This document shows, in pieces, positions 8,054 through 16,945 of a DNA stretch of 64,000 nt. The notes below the pieces were generated by a model that saw nothing but the letters and a program-made list of their open reading frames with translations, was not told where the DNA came from and made no database searches. The first letter of the stretch is position 1. Each line of letters opens with the position of its first letter. Origin of the DNA: DALYJJ01 sp033763935 (GTDB lineage: Bacteria > Acidobacteriota > Terriglobia > Bryobacterales > Bryobacteraceae); the NCBI GenBank assembly GCA_033763935.1, contig JANRJO010000085.1:16713-80712 (forward strand), in the 5' to 3' direction. The position numbers and the translations under genes are program-made.

Positions 8054-9025
8054 TCAACGTGGCCCGCCCGTGACCTGATCCGATCGCCGCGCTCGGATTT
8101 CGCGCACCGCGTAGATGCGCCGCCCCTGGCTCTCAAAGTAGGTGCGCATCAGCATCTCGCCCAGCAGTCCGGTGCAGAACAGCAGCAATCCCGCCAGAAG
8201 AAGGATCGCGCCGGCAATCATCAAGGGGCCGTGTTCCAGCATGATGTGATTGCCGAGTAACTTGTAGACCAGCAGATACCCCAGGGCGCCGCCCCCCAGC
8301 ACCGTTGTGATGAGGCCCAGCTTACCGAAGAAGTGCATCGGCCGCGTGAAGTAAGTCAGCAGGAAGCGGATGGTAAGGATATCGAAGAGCACTTTGAAGG
8401 TGCGCGAGAGCCCATAATGTGAACCGCCGCCCGTACGCGGCAAGTTCTTGATCGGCACCTCCACCACCCGCGCTCCGTAGAAACTGGCGAGGGCCGGAAT
8501 AAAACGATGCAACTCCCCGTAGAGGTTCACTTCCTTTAGAACCTCCGCCCTGTACGCCTTGAACGTAGTGCCGAAGTCGCGGAGAGGAATTCCCGACGCC
8601 TTCGACATTAACCAGTTCGCGACACGGGACGGGAACTTCCTGGTGAAAGCGTTGTCGATGCGGTTCTTCCGCCAGCCGCTCGCGATGTCGTAGCCTTCGT
8701 CAATCTTCTCCAGCAGGGCCGGGATGTCTTCCGGCTCATGCTGCAGGTCGCCGTCAAGAGAGACGATGACCTCACCTTGCGCTTCGTCGAATCCCGCGGC
8801 CAGCGCCGCCGTCTGGCCGAAATTCCGCCGGAGGCGAATGACCTTCAGCCGGCCGTCGACCTCCACTAGATTGGACAATAGCTCGAAGCTGCGATCGGTC
8901 GACGCATCGTCGACAAAGATAATCTCGTACGGCCGCTGCAGCCGCTCGAGCACCGCCGTCAGCCGGTCGTATAGGGGAAGAATCGCAGGCTCTTCGTTAT
9001 GAATGGGAATGACGACGGATAACAT
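8054..9025 (-). CDS. Membrane-bound family 2 glycosyltransferase (DPM1/ArnC-like)
   Basis: A 323-aa enzyme with a GT2 catalytic domain: VIPIHNEEPAI at the N-terminus, FVDDASTDRS, and the DxD-type SLDGDLQHEPEDI near residue 95. Two C-terminal transmembrane helices follow (about residues 232-255 and 265-290). This is the arrangement of ArnC/GtrB-like enzymes that transfer a sugar onto polyprenyl phosphate at the inner membrane. It starts inside the 3' end of lnt (29-base overlap) and ends exactly where the TrmB-like gene ends. The sugar is unknown. Confidence 0.88.
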   Translation of the reverse strand: MLSVVIPIHNEEPAILPLYDRLTAVLERLQRPYEIIFVDDASTDRSFELLSNLVEVDGRLKVIRLRRNFGQTAALAAGFDEAQGEVIVSLDGDLQHEPEDIPALLEKIDEGYDIASGWRKNRIDNAFTRKFPSRVANWLMSKASGIPLRDFGTTFKAYRAEVLKEVNLYGELHRFIPALASFYGARVVEVPIKNLPRTGGGSHYGLSRTFKVLFDILTIRFLLTYFTRPMHFFGKLGLITTVLGGGALGYLLVYKLLGNHIMLEHGPLMIAGAILLLAGLLLFCTGLLGEMLMRTYFESQGRRIYAVREIRARRSDQVTGGPR

Positions 9026-10496
9026 CGAGTACTTTTATTTTAGCAACAGCGCCGATACCCGCGGCCAGGCAGGTCCAGGCGAACCAGTCGCCGTATCGCG
9101 TATAAGGCGTTGTTTCGGCAACATACTGGAAGCGGGTACGAGCGGCAACTTCGATGTAGGGCTGAAGGCGCTGGACCAGGCGGCCGGCGGGATCGATGGT
9201 CGCCGTAATGCCGTCGTTCGTCGCGCGCAGCGTCCACCGGCGGTTCTCCGCCGCCCGCATGCGCACCAGTTTCAGGTGTTGCTCGCGGGCCGCGGTGCGG
9301 CCGAAGTATCCGTCGTTGGACATGTTCACCAGCACCGTGCCGCCGGCAAGGGCGAACTGGCGAACCAAATGCGGGAAGGCGGACTCATAGCAGATGAAGG
9401 CGCCCGCTTTCTGCCCGCCGGGAAGCGGGAACGACACGACGCGAGCACCCTGCGTGAAGTCGCCCGTCTCGGTCGAGATCTTTTCGATGAACGCCTTGAA
9501 CGGAAACGGAACAAACTCCCCGAACGGCACTAGGAACATCTTGTCGTACCGGTCGACCAGTGTTCCATTCGGCGACACCATTACCGCTGAGTTGAGCGGC
9601 GAGCCCTCCTGGGTGCGCCCCACCACGCCTATCAGCGCCGGCATGGCGGCGGTCCGCGCCAGGTCGTTGACCACCTCTTGGAACCGCGGGTTCTCATAGT
9701 AAAACGGCGCAGGAACCTCGGGCCAAACGATGAATTCCGGCTTCCGCTCCGGGCCTCCGCCAAGCGCCGATTGCAGCGACCGGAGCGTCAATCGCTGGAC
9801 GATCTCGTCGTGCGATTCCGTTGTCCACTTCAGTTCCTGGTCGATGTTCGGTTGCAGCAACACGGCGGCATTGGTGCCTCGTCGGTGTTCGGGGAGGTCG
9901 GGCAGCACGAACAACAGCAAAAGCAGGGACAGCCACAGCAGCTCCCGCCGCGGACGCCCCGTCAGTACGGCGGCGAGAGAAGCGCTCATCATGACGAAGA
10001 GGAAGGACAGGCCGTAAACGCCCACCAGCGGCGCCAGCCGTAGCGGCAGGCTCATGTCGGCCCCGGCGTTGCCAAGGGTGAGCCACGCGAAGCCGAGAGG
10101 ACCGTGCGTGCGCTCAATGCCCGTCCATAGCGCCGCGAGTACCGGGATGGACCACCAGCGGCCCACTACGTAACCCGCAAGCCAGCCGAACACGGCGAAG
10201 TGCAACCCCTTGGCCAGGCAAAACAGAAGGAACACCCCCCACCCGGCGGCCTCGCCCATTCCGCCGTGATACGCCATCACGAATTGAATCCAATAGCAGA
10301 CGCCAAACCAATACACGATGCCCGTCAGCCAACTGATGCCAAAACGTTTCCAGGCGCTCTCCTCCCGCGCCAGCGCTACCAGCCAGGGCGCAAGCGCGAT
10401 GGTCGCGAGCCACGACAGGTCGAAATGGGGAAAGGCCAAGACAAGAAGGACGCTCGAGAGCAGCGCCAGAGACGAACTCAGGACGCCGGGCCGCAT
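8997..10496 (-). CDS. lnt: Apolipoprotein N-acyltransferase
   Basis: A 499-aa inner-membrane enzyme that adds the third acyl chain to the N-terminal cysteine of lipoproteins. N-terminal membrane helices are followed by a nitrilase domain with the full catalytic triad: E260 in FIVWPEVPAPF, K319 in DRYDKMFLVPFGEF and C369 in GAFICYESAFP. The open frame extends upstream to 10586 inside lipA, but homology begins at MRPGVL, so the ATG at 10496 is preferred; this leaves a 19-base overlap with lipA. It belongs to an envelope run with the SPOR protein, lipA and a polyprenyl-type glycosyltransferase. Confidence 0.93.
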   Translation of the reverse strand: MRPGVLSSSLALLSSVLLVLAFPHFDLSWLATIALAPWLVALAREESAWKRFGISWLTGIVYWFGVCYWIQFVMAYHGGMGEAAGWGVFLLFCLAKGLHFAVFGWLAGYVVGRWWSIPVLAALWTGIERTHGPLGFAWLTLGNAGADMSLPLRLAPLVGVYGLSFLFVMMSASLAAVLTGRPRRELLWLSLLLLLFVLPDLPEHRRGTNAAVLLQPNIDQELKWTTESHDEIVQRLTLRSLQSALGGGPERKPEFIVWPEVPAPFYYENPRFQEVVNDLARTAAMPALIGVVGRTQEGSPLNSAVMVSPNGTLVDRYDKMFLVPFGEFVPFPFKAFIEKISTETGDFTQGARVVSFPLPGGQKAGAFICYESAFPHLVRQFALAGGTVLVNMSNDGYFGRTAAREQHLKLVRMRAAENRRWTLRATNDGITATIDPAGRLVQRLQPYIEVAARTRFQYVAETTPYTRYGDWFAWTCLAAGIGAVAKIKVLDVIRRHSHS

Positions 10497-11386
10497 CGCG
10501 CCTGCTCGCTCACCAGGTCTGCCATGTAGGACGACCGCACCAACGGTCCGCTGAAGACCATCTTGAGACCGATCCGCAGGCCCCAATCGCGGAACGCCTC
10601 GAACTCCGCCGGGGTGACGTACCGTGCGACGGCGAGATTGCGGCGAGTCGGCTGCAAGTACTGTCCGATAGTGGCCACGTCAACGTCGTGGGCTCGCAGA
10701 TCCTGAAGCAGTTGCTCCACCTCGGTGTTCTCTTCGCCGAGCCCCACCATCAGCCCGGACTTGGTCAGCACGTCCGGCCGGTACTCCTTCGCCCAACGGA
10801 GCACCTCGAGCGACTGCCGGTAGTCCGCCTGCGGCCGGACCCGGCGATACAGCCGGGCGATGGTTTCCATATTGTGGTTGAAGACGTGAGGCCCGGCGTC
10901 GAGTACTCGCGCCACGCTCCGCATGTCACCGCAAAAATCGGGCGTCAATACCTCGACGCGCGCAGTGGGGAGCGCCTCCCGCACCCGCGTCACGGTTTCG
11001 GCGAAGTGCTTCGAACCTCCGTCAGCAAGCTCGTCGCGATTGACGGACGTAATCACGACGTACCGCAGCTCCATCGCTGCAGCCATCTCGGCGACGTGCG
11101 CCGGCTCCAAGGGGTCCAGCGTAAACTCGCGCTTCCGCGGGTCGCCCTTCGGCACCGAGCAAAACCCGCAGCCGCGGGTACACAGATTACCGAGAATCAT
11201 GAAGGTCGCCGCGCCTCGGTGAAAGCACTCGTGGATATTGGGACACCGCGCTGACTCGCACACCGTGTGCAGATTGCGGCTGCGCAGCTGCTTCTTGAGC
11301 TCGTCGACGGACTCAAAGTGCGTCGTACCTTTGCGCAGCCACTCGGGAAGTCGCGGGCCCTTCGGCCGGTCGATCTGAATCAACAC
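10478..11386 (-). CDS. lipA: Lipoyl synthase (radical SAM)
   Basis: A 302-aa enzyme that inserts two sulfur atoms into protein-bound octanoyl groups to make lipoate for pyruvate and 2-oxoglutarate dehydrogenases. Both iron-sulfur cluster motifs are intact: the auxiliary cluster CESARCPNIHEC (C43, C48, C54) and the radical SAM cluster CTRGCGFC (C69, C73, C76). The C-terminal RSSY segment that ligates the auxiliary cluster is present (GPLVRSSYMADL). The start codon is GTG, three bases after the SPOR-gene stop, and no clear ribosome site is seen, so coupling is likely. Confidence 0.96.
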   Translation of the reverse strand: MLIQIDRPKGPRLPEWLRKGTTHFESVDELKKQLRSRNLHTVCESARCPNIHECFHRGAATFMILGNLCTRGCGFCSVPKGDPRKREFTLDPLEPAHVAEMAAAMELRYVVITSVNRDELADGGSKHFAETVTRVREALPTARVEVLTPDFCGDMRSVARVLDAGPHVFNHNMETIARLYRRVRPQADYRQSLEVLRWAKEYRPDVLTKSGLMVGLGEENTEVEQLLQDLRAHDVDVATIGQYLQPTRRNLAVARYVTPAEFEAFRDWGLRIGLKMVFSGPLVRSSYMADLVSEQARCGPAS

Positions 11387-11388
11387 CG

Positions 11389-12009
11389 TTAATACGTTCT
11401 CGGGATCGGCTGTTTGTATCCGGCGGCCTCGAGGTCGGCCTTCAGCCGCGCCAGGTCCGCCGTGTCCTTGCCCGGTCCCACGAGAACCCGCAACAGGTCC
11501 AGCCCGGGAACCGGTACCATGCGTGCGCTGAATCCCTTCTTTGTGAGCAACTCGACGATCAGTTCTGCCTCCGGCCGCTTCACGGCAGTTACCTGCCAGT
11601 ACTTGCCGGGCGGCAGCTCGCCTGGAATAGACGCCCCGGGCGGCGGAGTAGCGGCAACTTCTTTCGGCGGTTCGGCCGACGGATCTACGCGTTTCGCAGG
11701 CTCGGGCTCCTTCTGCGTAGCGGCGGGAGGCTCGGAGGCGGCGGACGTCTGAGCCGGCGCCGGCGGCTCAGGGGCTTTGGTCTCTGAGGCGGCGGCTGTT
11801 GGCGTGGCGGCCGGCCCCGGCGACCCCGGCTCAATCACCATCGGGCGCGCCGCGGACGCCGCCTCGGCACGACCGCCGCCGGCGTTCCTGCCAACGATGT
11901 ACCCCATGGCGAAGAACACGCCAAAGAGCACCACGACCACGCCGAAGACGCTCAGCAACTGCTTGTTGCCGAGTATCAGTTCAAACTCGCCATCATCGTT
12001 TCGGGCCAT
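11389..12009 (-). CDS. SPOR-domain membrane protein
   Basis: A 206-aa protein with one transmembrane helix near residues 17-35 (VFGVVVVLFGVFFAMGYIVG), a Pro/Ala/Glu-rich linker (about 45-125), and a C-terminal SPOR domain (about 130-206) with the usual GKYWQVTAVK...LLTKKGFSA...RVLVGP pattern. SPOR domains bind denuded septal peptidoglycan, so the product likely sits at the division site, anchored in the inner membrane with the domain in the periplasm. It leads the minus-strand run lipA-lnt-glycosyltransferase; the functional link to lipA is not obvious. Confidence 0.85.
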   Translation of the reverse strand: MARNDDGEFELILGNKQLLSVFGVVVVLFGVFFAMGYIVGRNAGGGRAEAASAARPMVIEPGSPGPAATPTAAASETKAPEPPAPAQTSAASEPPAATQKEPEPAKRVDPSAEPPKEVAATPPPGASIPGELPPGKYWQVTAVKRPEAELIVELLTKKGFSARMVPVPGLDLLRVLVGPGKDTADLARLKADLEAAGYKQPIPRTY

Positions 12010-12039
12010 ACGGAGAGGGGAAACCCATTGTAGTATTTC

Positions 12040-12552
12040 CTAGCACCCGGCCGCCCGAAATCGGTCGGTGCGGGTGAGCGTCAGGCCGCTCACGGTCACG
12101 CCCCATGTGGAAGCGCTGTCACTCATGGCCTCCTCGGCGCGGCGCGAGAACTCGCCCGGAGCATCTCGAAACTCGCCGAGCGAAAGCTGGCTGAGCCGCG
12201 CGCGAACCACCGACTCGGCGAGCGTCGCAAGGGCAGCGACGTGGTCAGCAACCTGTACGCGCGCCAGAACGGGATCGGAAACCTCATAACGAACTTCGAT
12301 CTCGATCGAGAGGGACTCCTCATCCCGAGTGGTCATGGCGGTGGGCGGAAGCCGGAGGCCGCCGGGCCGGACCACTACGCGCTCCAGGCGTTCGAGGAAC
12401 GGCATCAGGACCACCAGGCCCGGTCCCCGCGCCGGTGGCGCAACTCGCCCCAGCCGATACACGACGCCGCGCTCACCCGCGCGCACCACCTTGATAGCGG
12501 ATAGGGCCAACGCCGCGGCGGCCACGGCGAGGAACGCCAGTGCGAACAGCAT
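12040..12552 (-). CDS. Short SPFH/band 7 protein
   Basis: A 170-aa protein with an N-terminal membrane helix (residues 3-22) and an SPFH core: VVRAGERGVVYRLGRV, ALATLAESVVRARLSQLSLGEF, and TWGVTVSGLTLTR. It stops right after the SPFH core and lacks the coiled-coil and C-terminal oligomerisation region that its neighbour has. Its ATG overlaps the slipin stop codon (TAATG), so the two are coupled and may form mixed assemblies. It could be a natural short paralog or a degraded duplicate; the uninterrupted frame favours the former. Confidence 0.75.
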   Translation of the reverse strand: MLFALAFLAVAAAALALSAIKVVRAGERGVVYRLGRVAPPARGPGLVVLMPFLERLERVVVRPGGLRLPPTAMTTRDEESLSIEIEVRYEVSDPVLARVQVADHVAALATLAESVVRARLSQLSLGEFRDAPGEFSRRAEEAMSDSASTWGVTVSGLTLTRTDRFRAAGC

Positions 12553-13322
12553 TACGCTTTGTTCCCGCCGGGTGTCAGCCGCTCCGCGATCTTCTGCAGC
12601 GAGCTGAAGAGATCCACCGGCAGCGGGAACACGATAGTGGTGTTCTTCTCGGAGCCGATCTCAAGCAGCGTCTGCAGGTATCGCAACTGGATCGCGACCG
12701 GCTCCTGCTGGATCTGGCGGGCCGCCATGCTGAGCTTCTCGGCGGCCATGTATTCGCCCTCGGCGTGGATGATCTTCGCCCGCCGCTCGCGTTCCGCCTC
12801 CGCTTGGCGCGCGATGGCCCGGATCATTATGTCAGGAAGGTCCACTTGCTTCACCTCTACCAGGCTGACCTTCACACCCCACGGCCCCGTCTGCTGGTCC
12901 AATACGCCCTGCAGGCGCACGTTGAGCTTCTCGCGCTCGCTCAGCAGTTCGTCGAGTTCCACCTCCCCCAGGACGCTTCGCAGCGTGGTTTGCGCCAGCT
13001 GTGACGTGGCGTAGAGGTAGTTGGTGACTTCGATGGCCGCGCGTATCGGATCGATCACGCGGAAGTAGATCACGGCGTTTACCTTCACCGTCACGTTGTC
13101 GCGGGTTACTACGTCCTGCGACGGTACTTCCATGGCGTCCAGCCGCAGTGAGAGCCGGACCATGCGGTCGATCGGAGCAAACACAAAGATCAAGCCCGGG
13201 CCCTTGGGCAGCGGCAGCACGCGTCCGAGGCGGAAGATGACCGCGCGCTCGTACTCCGCGAGGATCTTGATGGAGGAAACCAGGTAGAGCAGCAGTATGC
13301 CGGCTATGATCAAGGGCAACAT
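12552..13322 (-). CDS. Slipin-type SPFH/band 7 membrane protein
   Basis: A 256-aa protein with an N-terminal membrane helix, an SPFH domain (EYERAVIFRLGRVLPLPKGPG near residue 24; QLAQTTLRSVLGEVELDEL near 108), and a charged helical tail ending in a hydrophobic segment. Slipins form cage-like assemblies in membranes and are usually paired with an NfeD protein, exactly as here. In-frame starts exist at 13370, 13340 and 13322. I choose 13322 because an AAGGAGG ribosome site sits five bases before it and the protein then begins at its membrane helix, although 13340 would give an ATGA overlap with nfeD. Confidence 0.87.
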   Translation of the reverse strand: MLPLIIAGILLLYLVSSIKILAEYERAVIFRLGRVLPLPKGPGLIFVFAPIDRMVRLSLRLDAMEVPSQDVVTRDNVTVKVNAVIYFRVIDPIRAAIEVTNYLYATSQLAQTTLRSVLGEVELDELLSEREKLNVRLQGVLDQQTGPWGVKVSLVEVKQVDLPDIMIRAIARQAEAERERRAKIIHAEGEYMAAEKLSMAARQIQQEPVAIQLRYLQTLLEIGSEKNTTIVFPLPVDLFSSLQKIAERLTPGGNKA

Positions 13323-13336
13323 TACGCCTCCTTCGC

Positions 13337-14575
13337 TCATCTCGCTTCCGGCTCCACGCGGAGCCGCCACCCCTCAATCGCAACGACGCGCACGGGAGAG
13401 CCGGATGCAATGGCGGTGGAACTCACCGCCTCCCAGTATTCGCCATGCACGAATACGGTGCCGGCCGGAGCCAGCGCCGTTCGCGCTTCACCCACTTCCC
13501 CAATCATCGCGGCGGAGCCCGTGAGGACCTTCCTCCGGTGCGCCTTGACTGCAAGCGAGCCCAGGAAGACTGTAATCGCGGCAAACGGCGCCGCCGCGCC
13601 GACGGCCACGAGCGGACGCACGCGCATGTCGGGCGGTCCTTCCACCAGCAGCAACGCGCCGAGCGCGAGGCAAACCGCTCCTGCCGCCCCCAACAGCCCC
13701 TTTGAGGTAAAGAACGCTTCGAGAACGAAGAGCGCCACGGCGAGCACCAGCAGGGTAGCCCCCAGCCAGGTCCAGGGCAGCAGCGACAGGGCAAACAGTC
13801 CCAGGATCAACAGCAGCCCGCCGAGAACGCCCGGAAGAACCAGGCCGGGATTCGTGAACTCCAGATACAGCCCGAGCGCGCCGAACACCAGCATCAGGAA
13901 GGCGAGGTTCGGGTCCGTGATCTTCTGGAGGACCTGTTCGCGCAATGAAAGAGTGTAGGGGACAATGCGCGCGCCTTTGGTATGCAAAACTGCCTTCGAA
14001 CCGTCGAAGCGAGTAATCGTGCGGCCATCCACCGCCGCGAGCAACGCTTGCTCGTCACCGGCGACCAGCTCGATCAACCCTGCGTCGAGCGCCTCGCGGT
14101 CGGTGAAGGAGCGGGCTTCGGAGACCGTCTTCTGGGCGGCGTCCAAGTTGCGGCCGCGCCGTGAAACGATGCTCCGCAACCAGGCGGCCGTGTCGTTCTC
14201 GACCTTCTTGCGCATGGTCTCGTCCATTTGCACCAGCGATACGGGCGACGCAGCCCCGGTGTTGGTACCCGGCGCCATAGCCGCGACATCGCCCGCCTGC
14301 AGAAGAAAGAAACCAGCGGATGCCGCGCGCGCACCCGATGGCCCCACCCAGGTAATCACCGGCACGGGCGAGGACGTCATCTTCGCGGTGAGCCGGCGCG
14401 TCGGGTCCAGCAGACCTCCCGGCGTGTCGATCCGAACGATCACCGCGACCGCCTTATCGGAGCGTGCCCGCTCCAGGACCCGATCGAAGGTTTCCACCGC
14501 AACAGGCCCCACCACACCATCGATCGGCAGCAGCAGGAGTATGCCCGGCAGCCAGGTCCGTTTCATGCGCGACAT
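13337..14575 (-). CDS. NfeD membrane-bound ClpP-class serine protease
   Basis: A 412-aa long-form NfeD. After a signal or anchor helix comes a ClpP/SppA-like domain (about residues 20-200) with VAVIVRIDTPGG and a probable nucleophile Ser in GARAASAGFFLL, followed by four or more transmembrane helices (about 225-360) and a C-terminal OB-fold domain (GTVFVHGEYWEAVS). This family cleaves or scaffolds its partner SPFH protein. It heads the nfeD-slipin-short SPFH operon. Alternative starts are 14614, 14575 and 14566; none has a strong ribosome site. Confidence 0.88.
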   Translation of the reverse strand: MSRMKRTWLPGILLLLPIDGVVGPVAVETFDRVLERARSDKAVAVIVRIDTPGGLLDPTRRLTAKMTSSPVPVITWVGPSGARAASAGFFLLQAGDVAAMAPGTNTGAASPVSLVQMDETMRKKVENDTAAWLRSIVSRRGRNLDAAQKTVSEARSFTDREALDAGLIELVAGDEQALLAAVDGRTITRFDGSKAVLHTKGARIVPYTLSLREQVLQKITDPNLAFLMLVFGALGLYLEFTNPGLVLPGVLGGLLLILGLFALSLLPWTWLGATLLVLAVALFVLEAFFTSKGLLGAAGAVCLALGALLLVEGPPDMRVRPLVAVGAAAPFAAITVFLGSLAVKAHRRKVLTGSAAMIGEVGEARTALAPAGTVFVHGEYWEAVSSTAIASGSPVRVVAIEGWRLRVEPEAR

Positions 14576-14634
14576 AGCTAACCCGACACTACGCCCTGGA
14601 CTCCACGCGCGCAAGGGCGTGCTACGGTTTGTGT

Positions 14635-15000
14635 ATGCCGATTCTGAGCGCCGTGCCGAGGATCCCGGCGAACAGCGTCGCCGAGACCGCCGCCTGGTTT
14701 GCTACCCACCTGGGATTCCGCACCGAATTCCTCCACCCGCCCGAGCAACCGGTATACGCCGGAGTGGCGCGCGACAAGGCGGAGCTGCACATCTTTCCCA
14801 TGGATATCGATCCGAAGGAGAGCGACTTCATGGTCTACTTGCGTGTCACCGGCATCGAAGAGCTGTACGAGGAGTTCAAGGGGCGCGGCCTGATCCACCC
14901 CAACGGCCCGCTGCAGTCGAAGCCCTGGGGGATGCGGGAGTTTTCGGTGCTGGACCCCAATGGAACCCTGCTCACGTTCGGCGAGCCGGCCAAACCATAG
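14635..15000 (+). CDS. Glyoxalase/bleomycin-resistance-fold (VOC) protein
   Basis: A 121-aa protein with a single VOC-type module: an ETAAWFATHLGFRTEF segment, a central HIFPMDIDPKESDFMVYLRV strand pair, and a C-terminal REFSVLDPNGTLLTFGEP that matches the usual end of the family. Such proteins are small metal-binding enzymes or antibiotic-sequestering proteins; the substrate cannot be assigned. The start is the ATG at 14635, downstream of a possible TTG at 14629. It precedes the sigma factor gene by about 50 bases on the same strand. Confidence 0.83.
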   Translation: MPILSAVPRIPANSVAETAAWFATHLGFRTEFLHPPEQPVYAGVARDKAELHIFPMDIDPKESDFMVYLRVTGIEELYEEFKGRGLIHPNGPLQSKPWGMREFSVLDPNGTLLTFGEPAKP

Positions 15001-15053
15001 GCTGGCTGACATCCGAATCGCTGCCCGCCTCGTATGTAAGGTGGAAGAATCGC

Positions 15054-15650
15054 TTGTCGACGATACCCAGCGGCGCCCGGATCCTGGCGAGCGGGGACGA
15101 CGCGCAGCTGGCCGCGCGGCTCGTTCGCCGCGACGCGGATGCTCTGTCGGTCCTCTACGACCGCTATGCCGGTGTCGTCTACTCCGTCCTCCTGCGTATC
15201 GTTCGGGACACCGCGGTGGCGGAGGACTTGGCGCAAGAGACCTTCCTGCGCGTGTGGAACGGCATCCATCAATACGATTCCGAGCGGGGGTCCCTGGCGG
15301 CTTTCGTGCTCACCGTCGCGAGGAACCGGGGTATCGACTACCTGCGCTCAAGGGAGCACCGGCTGGCGGGCAAGAGCGTCGCCATCCCCGCCGATGACCA
15401 TCCCGTGCTGGCCGTGGAGGGCGCGTCGGCGCTGGAACAGCAGCAATTGGTAAGGCGTGTACGAGGCGCTCTGGAGGCCTTGAGCCCAAGTCATCGAACA
15501 GTGATCGAGTTAGCCTACTTTGGAGGGCTCTCGCATTCGGAAATGTCGGAGCAGCTCGGCCAGCCCCTGGGAACCGTGAAAACCTGGGTCCGTAATGCTC
15601 TGCGCGTGCTTCGCGAGCATCTGGCGGAGGGAGGCGCCCGGCGGCCATGA
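15054..15650 (+). CDS. ECF-type RNA polymerase sigma factor
   Basis: A 198-aa sigma-70 family factor with region 2 (ALSVLYDRYAGVVYSVLL, DTAVAEDLAQETFLRVW) and region 4 (LEALSPSHRTVIELAYFGG, then HSEMSEQLGQPLGTVKTWV). No ATG is available in frame near the family start, so I infer a TTG start at 15054, with an AAGGTGG stretch ten bases upstream; this gives the usual N-terminal length. Its ATGA overlap with the downstream anti-sigma gene shows a classic sigma/anti-sigma pair. The regulon is unknown. Confidence 0.88.
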   Translation: MSTIPSGARILASGDDAQLAARLVRRDADALSVLYDRYAGVVYSVLLRIVRDTAVAEDLAQETFLRVWNGIHQYDSERGSLAAFVLTVARNRGIDYLRSREHRLAGKSVAIPADDHPVLAVEGASALEQQQLVRRVRGALEALSPSHRTVIELAYFGGLSHSEMSEQLGQPLGTVKTWVRNALRVLREHLAEGGARRP

Positions 15651-16363
15651 ACTGCAGCGATCACCGCGAGAATCTGGAACTGTACGCCCTGAAGGCTCTT
15701 CCGGCCGCGGAATCGGGCGTCATCCGCGGTCACCTGGAAGAGGGTTGCTCGAGTTGCGGCGCGGAGCTGGCCGCCATCGAGGAGACGCTGGCCGCGGTTG
15801 CCTTCGCCGCGCCCCAGCGGGAAGCGCCGGTGACGCTGCGCGGACGCGTCCTGGGCTCCGTTCGCCCCAGCAGGGTACTGCCGGTTCGCCGGTCCTTCCC
15901 ATGGAAACCGCTCGGCTGGGTGGCGGCCGCGGCGGCAGTGACGGTCTTGTTCATCGAAGAGGCGCGCGTCAATCGCGTGCGGACAGAGATGCAATCGCTG
16001 CGCACGGTAGTCGCCCGGCAGGAGGCCATCCTGGATGTCCTCAGCGGACCCGAAACGCGCGAGGTCGTCTTTGGAGAAGGCGCCTCCGGCCGGGTTCTGC
16101 TCCACCCCAGGCGAGGCGTGCTGCTGCTTGCTCGCAATCTGCCCGTTCCTCCAGCGGGGCGCGTGTATCAGATGTGGATCGTTCCGCGGAGCGGCGCCCC
16201 GCGTCCAGCCGGTCTTCTGGCCGCCGAGCCGCCCGGGCGCGCTGCACACTTCCATCCCGCGGAACTCGACCTCAGCCAGGTGGCGGCCGTTGCGCTGTCT
16301 GTGGAACCGCCTGGCGGCTCGGCTGCGCCTACGACAACGCCTTTCCTGATCGTCGGCCTCTAA
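15647..16363 (+). CDS. RskA-like membrane anti-sigma factor
   Basis: A 238-aa single-pass protein. The cytoplasmic N-terminus has a zinc-anti-sigma-like H29...C34-x2-C37 pattern. A transmembrane helix covers about residues 88-103, and the periplasmic C-terminus has the RskA core (GRVYQMWIVPRSGAPRPAG, then AVALSVEPPGGSAAPT). It should hold the ECF sigma factor encoded four bases upstream inactive at the membrane until an envelope signal triggers proteolysis. The histidine-cysteine spacing is H-x4-C-x2-C, slightly different from the classical H-x3-C-x2-C. Confidence 0.85.
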   Translation: MNCSDHRENLELYALKALPAAESGVIRGHLEEGCSSCGAELAAIEETLAAVAFAAPQREAPVTLRGRVLGSVRPSRVLPVRRSFPWKPLGWVAAAAAVTVLFIEEARVNRVRTEMQSLRTVVARQEAILDVLSGPETREVVFGEGASGRVLLHPRRGVLLLARNLPVPPAGRVYQMWIVPRSGAPRPAGLLAAEPPGRAAHFHPAELDLSQVAAVALSVEPPGGSAAPTTTPFLIVGL

Positions 16364-16414
16364 CAGCCTGAGAGAGGGCGGGCCGGCGTCCGGATTGCGA
16401 TACCCTCAGATCCT

Positions 16415-16825
16415 ATGGAGAGCCTGCGATTCGCCTGCCAGCCTGGGTGCACAAACTGCTGCCAGGTGCGCGGCTACGTGTATCTGACGGAGGCGGATCT
16501 CGAACGAGCCGCGGCCCATTTGCGAATGTCGCCCGCCGAGTTTGAAGCGCGATACGTATTTCGCACTCGCCATCTCATCCGGCTGCGCAAGCCCCGCGGC
16601 GCGCAATGTCATTTCCTCAAGAACGGCGGTTGTGAAATCCACCCCGACAAGCCGACCCAGTGCCGCCTGTTCCCGTTCTGGCCGGAGCTCGTGGAGGAGC
16701 GGCGCGCCTGGCGTGCGACCGCGGCCCGCTGCCCCGGCATCGGGCAGGGGCCGCTGATTCAAATTGGAACCGCTCTTGAGACTGCTTCCGAAATGAAACG
16801 CGCCTACCCCTCGATGTACTCCTAG
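16415..16825 (+). CDS. YkgJ-family cysteine-cluster protein
   Basis: A 136-aa soluble protein with the conserved cysteine set of the YkgJ/CxxCxxCC family: C8, C12, C15, C16 (CQPGCTNCC), then C65, C73 and C83 (CHFLKNGGCEIHPDKPTQC). The family is thought to bind zinc or an iron-sulfur cluster; its physiological role is unclear. It stands alone after the anti-sigma gene and is followed by an intrinsic terminator at 16844-16877 that separates it from the flagellar operon. Confidence 0.85.
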   Translation: MESLRFACQPGCTNCCQVRGYVYLTEADLERAAAHLRMSPAEFEARYVFRTRHLIRLRKPRGAQCHFLKNGGCEIHPDKPTQCRLFPFWPELVEERRAWRATAARCPGIGQGPLIQIGTALETASEMKRAYPSMYS

Positions 16826-16843
16826 CGCTATTCCTGGGAGATA

Positions 16844-16877
16844 CGGCGGCAAGATCTTGTCGATACCGCCGCTTTTT
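16844..16877 (+). terminator. Intrinsic terminator after the YkgJ-like gene
   Basis: CGGCGG (16844-16849) pairs with CCGCCG (16866-16871), and five T follow at 16873-16877. The loop contains the self-complementary CAAGATCTTG (16850-16859). It starts 19 bases after the YkgJ stop codon and isolates that transcript from the flgB promoter downstream. Confidence 0.7.
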
Positions 16878-16945
16878 CAGCGTTCTCACCGTATCCCGCA
16901 CCTTCTTATCGGCAGATCTCGGCGACATTTGACTCCGTTTTCGTC

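Noticed and set aside
13965..15053. Upstream extension of the sigma factor frame to 13965
   Set aside because: This part is antisense to nfeD and overlaps the VOC protein; sigma homology begins after 15054, where a TTG start gives the normal length.
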